This document shows positions 19,940 to 28,541 of a DNA stretch of 34,327 bases, piece by piece. The position numbers and the translations under genes were made by a program. The stretch spans positions 1 to 34,327 of the IMG/VR virus record IMGVR_UViG_3300005935_000064; one strand, 5' to 3'. This DNA is from a virus. Position 1 is the first letter of the stretch, and each line of letters begins with the position of its first letter. The notes below the pieces were generated by a model, which ran no database searches, was not told the DNA's origin, and was given only the letters and a program-made list of their open reading frames with translations.

Positions 19940-20956
19940 ATGTTACAATCATTAGATGAAATAAAAAGTGCAGAATTATCAGTAAGTGGTGTGATTAACG
20001 GAGTTGATAACGCTAATTTGTTATCAGTAGATTCTACTGCACCAGTATCGTCACCAACAGATATTGCTGGTGCTGAAGTAATAGTAGATGATGATAAAAA
20101 GGAACTTACTGATACTGAAGTAAAGACAGAGACAGCGGAAGAAATCGCTGCTAAAGCTGCCGCAGAGGTCAAAGATGATGTGGTTGTCACTGATCCTGTG
20201 GTTAAGCCTGCTATTAAAAATGATCCGGCTAAACGTATAAGTAAACTTACGAAGAACTGGAGAACAGCGGAGCGCTCTAGAGATGCTGAAAAAGCAAGAC
20301 GAGAAGCTGCAGAAAAAGAATTGCGAGAACTTAAAGCAACTATTCCTACTTCTGAAAAGCCAAATAGAGAAGACTTTGAAGATGATATAGAGTTTATCGA
20401 AGCTCTTACTGATTGGAAAGTTGAGGATAAGTTACGGATTGCACAGGTAGAGAAGACCACGAGTGCGAACAACGAGGATACACAGCAAACTGCTGCAACT
20501 GTTGGACAAGAGATTGATGATGTTTTAGAACGAGGACGAGATAAGTACGATGACTATGATGAACTCGTTTTTGCTGAGGAACTTGTCCTCCAGCAAGATG
20601 TAATTGAAACAATACTTACATCAGATATTCCTGAAGAATTGTTTTACTACCTTGGTCAGAATCCTGAAATAGCTTCCGAGCTTGGCGAAATGTCAGCGTT
20701 CAAAGCTGCAAAAGAAATTGGAAAAATTGAAGCCGATCTATTAGTTACAATTCCCAAACCTAATGTCTCGACTGAAGGAGACATTCCGGCGGATGTTGTT
20801 ACTGATACTTCGAAAGTAACTGTGGTAAAACACAAGAAACTATCTAAAGCTCCGGCACCTATAGAACCCATTAAGACTGGCGACAGTTTAGAAGAAGATC
20901 CAAACCAAATGAGTACTAAGGAATACAGACGCTGGAGAGAACGAGTTAAGGAGTAA
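19940..20956 (+). CDS. Scaffolding protein
   Basis: 338 residues, ATG at 19940 with GGAGG upstream. It is acidic and Ala/Glu/Lys-rich with long helices (RDAEKARREAAEKELRELKA, about 114-133). The C-terminal basic helix, MSTKEYRRWRERVKE, is of the type that binds coat protein in P22. Position between portal and coat is as expected. Scaffolds direct procapsid assembly and then leave. A short hairpin (CAGCG-TAAATT-CGCTG, 19901-19916) lies in the gap before it. Confidence 0.85.
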   Translation: MLQSLDEIKSAELSVSGVINGVDNANLLSVDSTAPVSSPTDIAGAEVIVDDDKKELTDTEVKTETAEEIAAKAAAEVKDDVVVTDPVVKPAIKNDPAKRISKLTKNWRTAERSRDAEKARREAAEKELRELKATIPTSEKPNREDFEDDIEFIEALTDWKVEDKLRIAQVEKTTSANNEDTQQTAATVGQEIDDVLERGRDKYDDYDELVFAEELVLQQDVIETILTSDIPEELFYYLGQNPEIASELGEMSAFKAAKEIGKIEADLLVTIPKPNVSTEGDIPADVVTDTSKVTVVKHKKLSKAPAPIEPIKTGDSLEEDPNQMSTKEYRRWRERVKE

Positions 20957-20962
20957 ATTTAA

Positions 20963-22165
20963 ATGGCTACTGAAAATGATCTGTTAACCCCTACAATTAT
21001 TGCAAAGGAAGCATTGATGCAGCTTCTCAATCACCTTGCTATGTCTAGACACGTTTATCGAGCGTACAAGAATGAGTTTGCTAAAGTTGGGTCGACTATT
21101 ACTGTACGTAAACCGAATAAATTTAGGACTACGAAAGCTCAGGCTAGAGTGAACACGAATATCATTGAGCCGTCGACCTCGATCACCATGACGACTCAGG
21201 CTCACGTTTCTTGGGCTTTCAGTTCTGTTGATTTGACTACGACTATTGAAGACTACAGCAAACGGTATATTTCTCCTGCGTGTAATACGCTTGCTAATAC
21301 TGTTGACGCTGATCTTTGTGGCCTTTACACTGATGTTTACAATTACGCAGGTACGCCTGGAACTACGCCGAATGCATTCTCCATGCTTGGTGATGCTCAG
21401 GTCTGTCTTGATGATGAAGCAACTCCTGATGATACACGAGTTGGAATTCTGAATCCGACTGCAAATTGGTCACTGGCCGATGCGCTGAAAGGTACGTTTG
21501 CCTCGCAGGTTGCTAAAGATATTATGACTAAAGGCTTCCTTGGTAAAATTGCTAATCTGGATCTGTACTCCGATCAGAATATCGTTCGGCATACTACCGG
21601 AGAATTCTCTGGTGGAACTCCGTTAATGGATGGTGCTACTGTTACAGGTGCGGCAGTACTTGTTACTGATGGTTGGCATGCTTCAAATGACTCTGTTACT
21701 AAAGGTGATATTTTTACAGTCGCTGGTGTGTATGCGGTTAACCCCATGTCTGGTGTGAGTACTGGTGTTCTTCGTAGGTTTACTGTTACTGCTGATACTG
21801 ATTCTGTCAATGGCGCAATGACTATTCCGATTTCTCCTGCGATTATTTACGGCGCAACTAATCCTTATTCTAATGTTGATGCTCTTCCGCTTACTACGGC
21901 TGGACTGACTTTTGTTGGTACAGAAGGTACGGCGTATGCTCAGAATATGCTTTTCCATCCTAATGCATTCGCTCTTGTTACTGTTCCGATCGAGATGCCT
22001 TCGAATGTTTGGGGTGCTAGAGAGTCTGATCCTGATGCTGGGATTAGTATTAGAGTTGTGAAACAGTATGATATTGATGCTGATGAAGAGATTATCCGTC
22101 TGGATATTCTGTATGGGATGAAAACACTTTATCCTGAAATGGCAGTTCGCTTGTGGGGTAAATAA
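20963..22165 (+). CDS. Major capsid protein, P22 coat type
   Basis: 400 residues, ATG at 20963, 6 nt after the scaffold stop, with AAGGAG upstream. P22-like features are the N-terminal arm (DLLTPTIIAKEALMQLLNHL), the long helix region, an inserted domain around 215-300 and the ending IIRLDILYGMKTLYPEMAVR. P22 gp5 is about 430 residues, so this is slightly shorter. Composition is less AT-rich with regular codon use, as for a highly expressed gene. Confidence 0.92.
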   Translation: MATENDLLTPTIIAKEALMQLLNHLAMSRHVYRAYKNEFAKVGSTITVRKPNKFRTTKAQARVNTNIIEPSTSITMTTQAHVSWAFSSVDLTTTIEDYSKRYISPACNTLANTVDADLCGLYTDVYNYAGTPGTTPNAFSMLGDAQVCLDDEATPDDTRVGILNPTANWSLADALKGTFASQVAKDIMTKGFLGKIANLDLYSDQNIVRHTTGEFSGGTPLMDGATVTGAAVLVTDGWHASNDSVTKGDIFTVAGVYAVNPMSGVSTGVLRRFTVTADTDSVNGAMTIPISPAIIYGATNPYSNVDALPLTTAGLTFVGTEGTAYAQNMLFHPNAFALVTVPIEMPSNVWGARESDPDAGISIRVVKQYDIDADEEIIRLDILYGMKTLYPEMAVRLWGK

Positions 22166-22167
22166 TC

Positions 22168-23301
22168 ATGGCGTATCTGGGAAGAATTTTTGAGACTGAA
22201 GATGAGAATGTGACTATCCCTAATCCGCTTACTTTTAGCGGTGCAGTCGCATTTACAGGAAGTACATCTATAACGGCTACGGCTGTTGCGCCTGCGACTG
22301 ATGATGGTCAGGCGCTTGGTTCTACTATTTTGCGTTGGAGTGATGCATTCCTCGCAAGTGGTGGTGTTATTAACTGGGATGATGGCAATATTACTATCAC
22401 TCATTCCGCAGCATTGCTTACAGTTGCTGGTGGTCCTTTGGCTATTAGTGATGCCACTGAAGCTTCGGCTGATACTACTGCTGCGTTGTACGCGGCTGGT
22501 GGTATTAGTGCGGCTAAGAAAGTCAGAGTAGGTACTGACTTACTTATGGTCAGTGGAGACATTGATATGTCTGTTGCTGATACTGGTAACTACGGTATTC
22601 TTCTGAAAACTAACATAGCAGATGCACTTAGTATTCGAGATAGTGCAGCTGATATTATAGTCTTTGAGACGACTACTGGTGCTCCGACTGTTACCATTAC
22701 GCCGCCTACGACTATTACTGGAGAACTTACAGCAGGCGCACTTACTGCTTCTGGAGTGTTTACTTCTTCGGGCTCTCTTTCTACAGTTGAGAAAACTCCG
22801 GTAAATGCTATTGCGGCAGTTGGTACATTAACTAGCGATGCAACTGCACCTGCTGATGCTGATACTGTTACTCTTGATACTAAAGTATATACATTTAAAA
22901 CTACACTTACTCCGGTTGAAGGAGAGGTTTTAATCGGTGGGTCTGCTGCGATTGCACTAGATAATTTACTGTTTGCTGTTAACCATGCAGGTACTGCTGG
23001 TACTAACTATTCTTGTGCGGCTGAGCATCCTACTGTTATTGGTACGACTAATTCTGATACTACACAGTTGTTTGCTTCGAGGATTAGTGGTGTTGTCGGT
23101 AACGCTATTGCATTTGAGGAAACGTCGGATCACTTATCTGTTGACGCTGCTTTTCTTGGAACTACGACAGCCGGGGTAGACGGTACGGTTGGTGTAGCAA
23201 ATGAGATCTCGCAGGATGCTACTTATCTGTATATCTGCATTGCTACTAATACTATTGCTGATGATAACTGGCGCAGGACTACGTTAGGTTCTGCATACTA
23301 A
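22168..23301 (+). CDS. Head-fibre or decoration-like structural protein
   Basis: 377 residues, ATG at 22168, 2 nt after the coat stop. It is rich in Thr, Ala, Gly and Ser with repeated short beta motifs (residues 20-200), as in trimeric fibres or spikes. Residues 211-335 (GTLTSDATAPADADTVTLDT; HPTVIGTTNSDTTQ) form a domain seen in several phage structural proteins. It ends YLYICIATNTIADDNWRRTT, a typical fibre C-terminus. The location next to coat suggests the head surface rather than the tail. Confidence 0.7.
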   Translation: MAYLGRIFETEDENVTIPNPLTFSGAVAFTGSTSITATAVAPATDDGQALGSTILRWSDAFLASGGVINWDDGNITITHSAALLTVAGGPLAISDATEASADTTAALYAAGGISAAKKVRVGTDLLMVSGDIDMSVADTGNYGILLKTNIADALSIRDSAADIIVFETTTGAPTVTITPPTTITGELTAGALTASGVFTSSGSLSTVEKTPVNAIAAVGTLTSDATAPADADTVTLDTKVYTFKTTLTPVEGEVLIGGSAAIALDNLLFAVNHAGTAGTNYSCAAEHPTVIGTTNSDTTQLFASRISGVVGNAIAFEETSDHLSVDAAFLGTTTAGVDGTVGVANEISQDATYLYICIATNTIADDNWRRTTLGSAY

Positions 23302-23310
23302 ATTTAACTG

Positions 23311-23332
23311 GGGAGGGACTTAGGTCTCTCCC
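23311..23332 (+). terminator. Hairpin after the capsid/head-fibre genes
   Basis: GGGAGGGAC (23311-23319), TTAG loop, GTCTCTCCC (23324-23332): a 9-bp stem with one G-U pair, the strongest simple hairpin in the late operon. The downstream sequence is TATAAAC, not a U-run, so it may attenuate transcription or protect the mRNA end rather than fully terminate. Confidence 0.45.
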
Positions 23333-23351
23333 TATAAACAAGGGGGTTAAC

Positions 23352-23654
23352 ATGAAGTTACTTTTAGACCAGGAGTTAGTTAAACTCAATGGCGAAGTTA
23401 TTAAGGATGCAAAAAATGTGTCAGCAACTCTGCGAAGTACTGCTATTGGAGCGTTACTTGCTACATATAAAGGGGAAGAAAATCTTACTGGCGCAGAGAA
23501 ATTGAAACGATGGGAATTAGCTGTTAAACTTAATACTCTTTCTGACCCAGCAGATGTTACTGTGGATGAAGTTACGTTAGTTAAACAATTGATTGGTAAA
23601 GCTTACGGCCCATTAGTTGTTGGGCAAACATGGAAAATGTTGGAGGGTGAATAA
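23352..23654 (+). CDS. Unknown phage protein
   Basis: 100 residues, ATG at 23352 with AAGGGGG upstream. A short strand (MKLLLDQELVKLNGEVIKDA) is followed by helices (TLRSTAIGALLATYKGEEN; GAEKLKRWELAVKLNTL). Small helical proteins with this 'L-LNGEVI' opening recur in phage head-tail regions. Function unknown; perhaps a chaperone or connector. Confidence 0.7.
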   Translation: MKLLLDQELVKLNGEVIKDAKNVSATLRSTAIGALLATYKGEENLTGAEKLKRWELAVKLNTLSDPADVTVDEVTLVKQLIGKAYGPLVVGQTWKMLEGE

Positions 23655-23655
23655 C

Positions 23656-23994
23656 ATGGCGTCGAATAATAGTTTGCTTGGTTCAGGAAAATCTTATACC
23701 CCTGACAAAGAACCAGCTCCTAAAGGAGACTTCTTTGTTCCTAGGTGGATGTATCATAGAGATATTCCTGAAGGTGTTCTTGTTAGACTGGAAAGAGAAT
23801 TTAATAAACTTAGTGACGATTGGGTCGATCATCCTGGTAAATGTACTTTACTTCCAGGACATGAGAAGATATATCAAGAAGTCGAACCGGGTACTGTGGA
23901 CCCGGATGAAAAGACTGAAGATATGGATGCTCAAGAGACTTCTGCTTTTTCTACTGAAACAAAAAGTATCTTTGAAACTACCCCAGTTAAGTAA
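23656..23994 (+). CDS. Unknown protein
   Basis: 112 residues from ATG at 23656 with GGAGGG upstream. The central part (KGDFFVPRWMYHRDIPEGVL, about 24-43) is ordered; the last 35 residues are acidic and Ser/Thr-rich, likely disordered. The stop codon overlaps a dispersed repeat. No family recognised. Confidence 0.65.
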   Translation: MASNNSLLGSGKSYTPDKEPAPKGDFFVPRWMYHRDIPEGVLVRLEREFNKLSDDWVDHPGKCTLLPGHEKIYQEVEPGTVDPDEKTEDMDAQETSAFSTETKSIFETTPVK

Positions 23995-24015
23995 GTCAAC
24001 ATTTGACCTTTCTGC
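23993..24015 (+). repeat. Dispersed inverted repeat, copy 5
   Basis: AAGTCAACATTTGACCTTTC followed by TGC. It overlaps the stop codon of the previous gene and ends 15 nt before the gp4-like gene. Confidence 0.8.
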
Positions 24016-24030
24016 AAAGAGGTGCAGTAT

Positions 24031-24750
24031 ATGTTAGTATCAGAATTATTAAGTGCAAGCCTTAGAAAAATCGGTGCGTTAAGCAGTGGAGAAACTATTG
24101 AAACTGTAAGGCAATCCGAAGCCTTATCCGCACTTCAAAGTATGCTGCGTTCTTGGGGAGTAGTAAGTAATGCTATTTACGCTTCAATTAATGAATCAAT
24201 AACTCTTACTCCAGGTAAAGTTTCGTATACGTGGGGGTCTGGTGGTGATATTACAACCACTAGACCTAACCAAATTATCGGTGCGTATATTACTGATTTC
24301 GATGGAATGACACATGCAGTCGATGTTATATCGCAGACTAGGTATAGTAATATTACGTATAAAGATACAGTTAATCGACCTTATGCATTGTATTATTATC
24401 CTGCGTTCCCTTTAGCTACTGTTTATCTTTATCCTGTTCCTGATGCCGCAGAGTATTTATCTGTTAACAGTTACAAACCTTTTGTTGAAACAGGATCTTT
24501 TGGTTTGACTACTAATACGATAGTATTTCCAGGTTACTACGAAGAGCCATTGATATATAATCTAGCTATTCGACTGGCTCCAGAGTACGGTAAAACTGTA
24601 CTACCTGATGTTACTATTATTGCAGAGCGGTCACTCCGCGACTTAACCACACTTCATGCTGCTAACCGTGTCGAACCTATGTATATTGCAATTCCAGCCG
24701 GCAATGGTTATGGAGCTAGATATTCAATAAATTCAGATAGCTATAGATAG
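24031..24750 (+). CDS. Head-completion / tail accessory protein, P22 gp4-like
   Basis: 239 residues from ATG at 24031 (GAGGTG 6 nt upstream; a GTG at 24022 overlaps that site). LVSELLSASLRKIGALSSGE begins with the helix typical of gp4-like proteins. ALSALQSMLRSWG and a strand-rich middle follow. Gp4 binds under the portal and starts the tail. P22 gp4 is about 166 residues, so this version is longer. Its place after the capsid genes fits. Confidence 0.75.
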   Translation: MLVSELLSASLRKIGALSSGETIETVRQSEALSALQSMLRSWGVVSNAIYASINESITLTPGKVSYTWGSGGDITTTRPNQIIGAYITDFDGMTHAVDVISQTRYSNITYKDTVNRPYALYYYPAFPLATVYLYPVPDAAEYLSVNSYKPFVETGSFGLTTNTIVFPGYYEEPLIYNLAIRLAPEYGKTVLPDVTIIAERSLRDLTTLHAANRVEPMYIAIPAGNGYGARYSINSDSYR

Positions 24751-24758
24751 GAGGAATA

Positions 24759-25115
24759 ATGATTACTGAAGAAGAGAGAAATGAGATTATTACTGCTGCT
24801 GTGGAGAAAACATTGCTCGCTATCCCGGAGGTTATTGGAAATCTCATGGCTAATCATGCTGCTTTGCATAAAATTAACCATAAGTTCTATCAAGATCACC
24901 CTGAGTTTGCTGATCGAAAAGATATTGTTCAAAGTGTTGTAGAGATGATTGAGGGCAAAAATCCATTATTGAAGTACGAAGAGATTTTAGAGAAAGCTGT
25001 CCCGGAGATTCAACGCAGACGTATAATTGGAGATGATATTAACGTTACTGATATGCCAAAAGAAATTCCTAGGAACTATAAAGATACTGACTTTTCACCA
25101 AATGGAGAAGTTTAA
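24759..25115 (+). CDS. Unknown helical protein
   Basis: 118 residues, ATG at 24759 with TAGGAGG upstream. Almost entirely helical (EEERNEIITAAVEKTLLAIP; then FADRKDIVQSVVEMIEGKNP) with a polar tail. It overlaps the next gene by one base. It could be an assembly chaperone; no family recognised. Confidence 0.65.
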   Translation: MITEEERNEIITAAVEKTLLAIPEVIGNLMANHAALHKINHKFYQDHPEFADRKDIVQSVVEMIEGKNPLLKYEEILEKAVPEIQRRRIIGDDINVTDMPKEIPRNYKDTDFSPNGEV

Positions 25116-25657
25116 TGTCTAAACCTTTCGCACTTACAATTACAGCTGAGGATCTAACAAAAGGACTTAGATCATCTGCAAGATCACCCAGGAATAGCAA
25201 GTATCTTGTGGAGTCTAAAGGAGCTGTTGGTTGTGACGGTGTCTTAGCAGCGATTAATGAGTTAACAAGAATGGATACGTCAGGGATTACTGACGTTTTT
25301 CCTTTCCCTCAAATTTTTGTCTTTACGAATATGACTATTGTATGCAGTAGCACAAAGATTTATGAGTGGATAAATGATGCTTTAGTAGAGCAATTAGAGG
25401 TTACTGCCGGTTCCACTTGGTCCGCTGTCGATTTTTACGATTATGCTTATTTAAGTAATGGTAAAGTTGCTGTAATTAGGGACGCTGGGACAGGAGATTA
25501 TAGTATTACAACTGATCTTCCTGCGGTTAACTGCATGCTTAATTACAATGGTCAAGTTATCGTCGGTGCTCCTGAAGTAACTGTTATTGGAGCAAGTCTT
25601 TCCATCGTTGCAGATGTTCTTACTGCTACCTTAAGTCAGCATGGATCGTGGGTATAA
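25115..25657 (+). CDS. Tail-associated protein, unknown
   Basis: 180 residues, ATG at 25115. An N-terminal basic segment (LRSSARSPRNSKYLVESKGA) leads into beta-rich sequence with propeller-like turns (KIYEWINDALVEQL; YAYLSNGKVAVIRD). Its position before two propeller proteins suggests a tail hub or adaptor. The stop overlaps the next ATG. Confidence 0.55.
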   Translation: MSKPFALTITAEDLTKGLRSSARSPRNSKYLVESKGAVGCDGVLAAINELTRMDTSGITDVFPFPQIFVFTNMTIVCSSTKIYEWINDALVEQLEVTAGSTWSAVDFYDYAYLSNGKVAVIRDAGTGDYSITTDLPAVNCMLNYNGQVIVGAPEVTVIGASLSIVADVLTATLSQHGSWV

Positions 25658-26766
25658 TGACTGATTGGAAAACATACAAGGATCGAGTTCCTTGGAGTAA
25701 TATTCCTGTTGTAAATAAGAAATCCTACAACGAAGGTGATAGAATTACTACAATAGATAATTCTATATGGTCACCTCCTGGGCAAGGAAATACTCTAATC
25801 ACAACTCAGCATGCACCTTGTGGCTATTGGTCTAGAGATTATATTGCAACTCCTACCCCAGTCCCAGCATTTTGGGATCAAGTTGTTACTTTAGCTTATG
25901 GTCCTGATAACAGTATTACTTCAGTTGTAAATTTTGAAATGGCAATTTATGCCGGTAGTTTCAGCCACGGAAGACTTTATATGTGGGATACGGTAGACTC
26001 TTGGGTATTAAAAGCTGATCAAATTGGCAATAGTTTTTCTATTTACGAGCTTCTTGTATTTGATGGTTCTCTTTATGCTTGTTCTTTTGTCAGAACTCTT
26101 TTACGGTGGAATGGTACTGATGCATGGGTTGCAGTAGTCACTACCGCAACTAGTCCTTTTGTTATTTTTACTATATGCTCATTTAATTTAAACTTGTGGG
26201 GAGCAGGGCAAAGTGGCTACTTAGTTGAATGGGATGGAGCTAACTCCTGGACTATTAAAGCACAGACTTCGTATAGTATTGCACAATTAATTGTTTATAA
26301 CACTAAATTATACGCTATTAGTATTAGTAGTTCAACGATGTTCTTATCTGAATATAACGGTTCAGATACTTTAATTGTTAAAGCTTCAATTGCTAAAGAG
26401 GATTACCAAACTATTGGGCAAGGTTATTACAACGCTAAAAATATAACAGAATTTAATTCTTTGCTGTATATAATTCAACGTGTAGATACTACACTTACTT
26501 TATACGAATGGAATGGTAGTACTGCTTTTGTCGCTAAAGCAACTTACACTGTATCTTCAGCTCAATATAATTATAACTTGTACACAAACGGAACAAACTT
26601 ATATATTTTTATTGGGGCTGAATGTCTTGTATGGGACGGAGTAGATACCCTTTCTTTGCATAGTGAACAAGATACAGGCGAGGATTTTGAAGGCCCCTGG
26701 GTTACTTTTGGTTCATACGTTTACGCGCCTTTAAAAGAATTTAATTTAGTCCGCTATGGTTTTTAA
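25657..26766 (+). CDS. Tail propeller protein, six WNG repeats
   Basis: 369 residues from ATG at 25657, overlapping the previous stop. Residues 20-70 hold the module SYNEGDRITTIDNSIW, then PCGYWSRDYIATPTP, shared with the next gene. About six repeats follow of the form LxxWxGxxxWxxKA (YMWDTVDSWVLKA, LRWNGTDAWVAV, VEWDGANSWTIKA, SEYNGSDTLIVKA, YEWNGSTAFVAKA, VWDGVDTLSL), a Kelch-like beta-propeller. Probably part of the adsorption apparatus. Confidence 0.7.
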   Translation: MTDWKTYKDRVPWSNIPVVNKKSYNEGDRITTIDNSIWSPPGQGNTLITTQHAPCGYWSRDYIATPTPVPAFWDQVVTLAYGPDNSITSVVNFEMAIYAGSFSHGRLYMWDTVDSWVLKADQIGNSFSIYELLVFDGSLYACSFVRTLLRWNGTDAWVAVVTTATSPFVIFTICSFNLNLWGAGQSGYLVEWDGANSWTIKAQTSYSIAQLIVYNTKLYAISISSSTMFLSEYNGSDTLIVKASIAKEDYQTIGQGYYNAKNITEFNSLLYIIQRVDTTLTLYEWNGSTAFVAKATYTVSSAQYNYNLYTNGTNLYIFIGAECLVWDGVDTLSLHSEQDTGEDFEGPWVTFGSYVYAPLKEFNLVRYGF

Positions 26767-26780
26767 TACTGGAGATAGTT

Positions 26781-28049
26781 ATGTCTGAATGGGACGTTAC
26801 TAAAATTACATATAATGAAGGTGACAGGATTTCAAGTATCACTAATCCTATTTGGGATGAGAAGCATGAATTCAGTGGTGTTCCTATAGTTAACACTTAT
26901 ATTCCTTGTGGGTATTGGTCTAAGAATTATGTTTCAACTTCTACTCCTATAGTAATACCTACTTATACTGTATATGGTTGTGGCAGGAATTTGTCATCTG
27001 AACTTGGTAGCACTTCTTTAAACGGTTATCCTTACGCTTATACCATTCGACCTTTATTAGGTGTAGGACCAAGTTTAAAAGTAATTGCTGGAAGTAGTCG
27101 AAGTTTTAGCATTCAATCAACTGGCATGTTATGGGGAACAGGTCTAGGAACTGCTGGTCAATTAGGTATTGGAATTGATCAATCTGCTACTGAGTGGTAT
27201 CTAATTGATGTATCTATATGGTCAAATATTATTACTGGTGGGTCTTTTACTTTAGGTATTAAGGACGATAATACTTTATGGGGAACAGGTAGTAACGTAT
27301 ACGGGCGACTTGGTATGCTTGAAAGTGTTGCAGGTGTTGGAGAATTTACAGCTCTTTTGGGTGGTGCAGTTACAGTTGCTATGGCTAATGAATATGAGAC
27401 TCTTGCTAGTTCAGGTAGTACTTATGGAACTGGAAGAAATCAGTATGGAGATTTAGGTATTGGTAGTCAGTCTGCTTCATACGGGTTTGCTGAACTTCCC
27501 CATATATTTGTTCAAATGGCTGGAGGACTTCAGCATATTGTCGGAATAGATACTGATGGAAAACTCTGGGGTGCAGGAAGAAATAACGTGGGTGAATTAG
27601 GTTTAGGTCCTGTAGCGTATGATGAAAGTCCAGAGGGTTTTGATATAGAGAGAATTTACACTGAATTTGAGCAACTAAGTGCAGATACTTGGACAAAAGT
27701 ATATTGCGGAACTGGTTGCACTATGGCACTTAAATCTGATGGTACGCTTTGGGGTACAGGATACAATAGATGGGGTCAATTAGGATTAGGTCATGGAGAT
27801 CAAGTAAGTTATTTTACTCAAATGAGTCCGGCTACTTGGATTGATTTCTCTGCGGGATACGGTCATACTCTTGGAATTAAACCAGATGGGACTGTATGGG
27901 GAACAGGATTGAATAGTAACTATCAATTAGGTACAGGTTACGGTGATACAGATAACAGATTTTCATTTATTCAGTTAACGGATGGAACAGATTGGATCGG
28001 GGTTTCTGCCGGATTGAATCATTCATTATTTCATAGAACACTACAGTAA
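26781..28049 (+). CDS. RCC1-type seven-bladed propeller tail protein
   Basis: 422 residues, ATG at 26781 after CTGGAGATAG. Residues 8-56 repeat the module of the preceding protein (TYNEGDRISSITNPIW; PCGYWSKNYVSTSTP). Seven copies of the RCC1 signature GxGxNxxGxLGxG follow, at about 66, 119, 168, 216, 264, 325 and 374, the number needed for a closed RCC1 propeller. RCC1 repeats are best known in eukaryotic exchange factors but also occur in phage and bacterial surface proteins. A receptor-binding or tail-tip role is inferred from context. Confidence 0.85.
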   Translation: MSEWDVTKITYNEGDRISSITNPIWDEKHEFSGVPIVNTYIPCGYWSKNYVSTSTPIVIPTYTVYGCGRNLSSELGSTSLNGYPYAYTIRPLLGVGPSLKVIAGSSRSFSIQSTGMLWGTGLGTAGQLGIGIDQSATEWYLIDVSIWSNIITGGSFTLGIKDDNTLWGTGSNVYGRLGMLESVAGVGEFTALLGGAVTVAMANEYETLASSGSTYGTGRNQYGDLGIGSQSASYGFAELPHIFVQMAGGLQHIVGIDTDGKLWGAGRNNVGELGLGPVAYDESPEGFDIERIYTEFEQLSADTWTKVYCGTGCTMALKSDGTLWGTGYNRWGQLGLGHGDQVSYFTQMSPATWIDFSAGYGHTLGIKPDGTVWGTGLNSNYQLGTGYGDTDNRFSFIQLTDGTDWIGVSAGLNHSLFHRTLQ

Positions 28050-28061
28050 AGGAGAAATAAA

Positions 28062-28496
28062 ATGGCAAGTACGCTATCTAATAAAATAAAATTTTTACTG
28101 GCAAGTAAGGCTATCGATTTTGCAAATGATAGTTTTAAAATTATTCTAATGACTACAGGATTTGTCTTTGACCAAGATGCACATGAGAAGTATGCTGACA
28201 TTTCAGCTTCTGAACTTGCAACTGGTTATGGGTACACTCAAAATACAAAAGTACTTGCGAATGTTTCAGTTACTGAAGATGATACAAATGACAGGTGTTC
28301 AATTACCTGGGATAATGTGCAGTGGACAGCAAGTGGTGGTTCTATTGGTCCTTCACCTGGAGCAATGATTATTGACGATACTGTAACTAGCCCAATTGCA
28401 GATCCAGTTGTAGGTTATATAGACTTTGGTGGAGAGCAAACGCAGGTTGATGGTGGAATAGCAACAATAGCTAATCCTGAAGTTAGACTTACTTAG
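28062..28496 (+). CDS. Structural protein, duplicate A
   Basis: 144 residues, ATG at 28062 with AAAGGAG upstream. It shares its fold signature with the next gene: DSFKIILMTTGFVFDQDAHE against DTFKIILMKSGFVFNKDTHQ, WTASGGS, YIDFGGE. This family occurs widely in phage structural modules, with no experimentally clear function that I know of. Beta-rich. Tandem duplication separated only by a dispersed repeat. Confidence 0.75.
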   Translation: MASTLSNKIKFLLASKAIDFANDSFKIILMTTGFVFDQDAHEKYADISASELATGYGYTQNTKVLANVSVTEDDTNDRCSITWDNVQWTASGGSIGPSPGAMIIDDTVTSPIADPVVGYIDFGGEQTQVDGGIATIANPEVRLT

Positions 28497-28500
28497 TTCA

Positions 28501-28532
28501 TCAGAAAGGTCAATATTTGACTTTTTACCTGG
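28501..28532 (+). repeat. Dispersed inverted repeat, copy 6
   Basis: Begins 4 nt after the stop of duplicate A and ends 9 nt before the ATG of duplicate B. All 32 bases match copy 1 (5019-5050) in transcript orientation. Confidence 0.9.
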
Positions 28533-28541
28533 GGATATATT

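Noticed and set aside
5020-28532. Dispersed repeats as ordinary promoters (TTGAC as -35 box)
   Set aside because: A -10 box at 15-19 nt fits only some copies, spacing varies, and in one copy it would overlap the start codon of the next gene.
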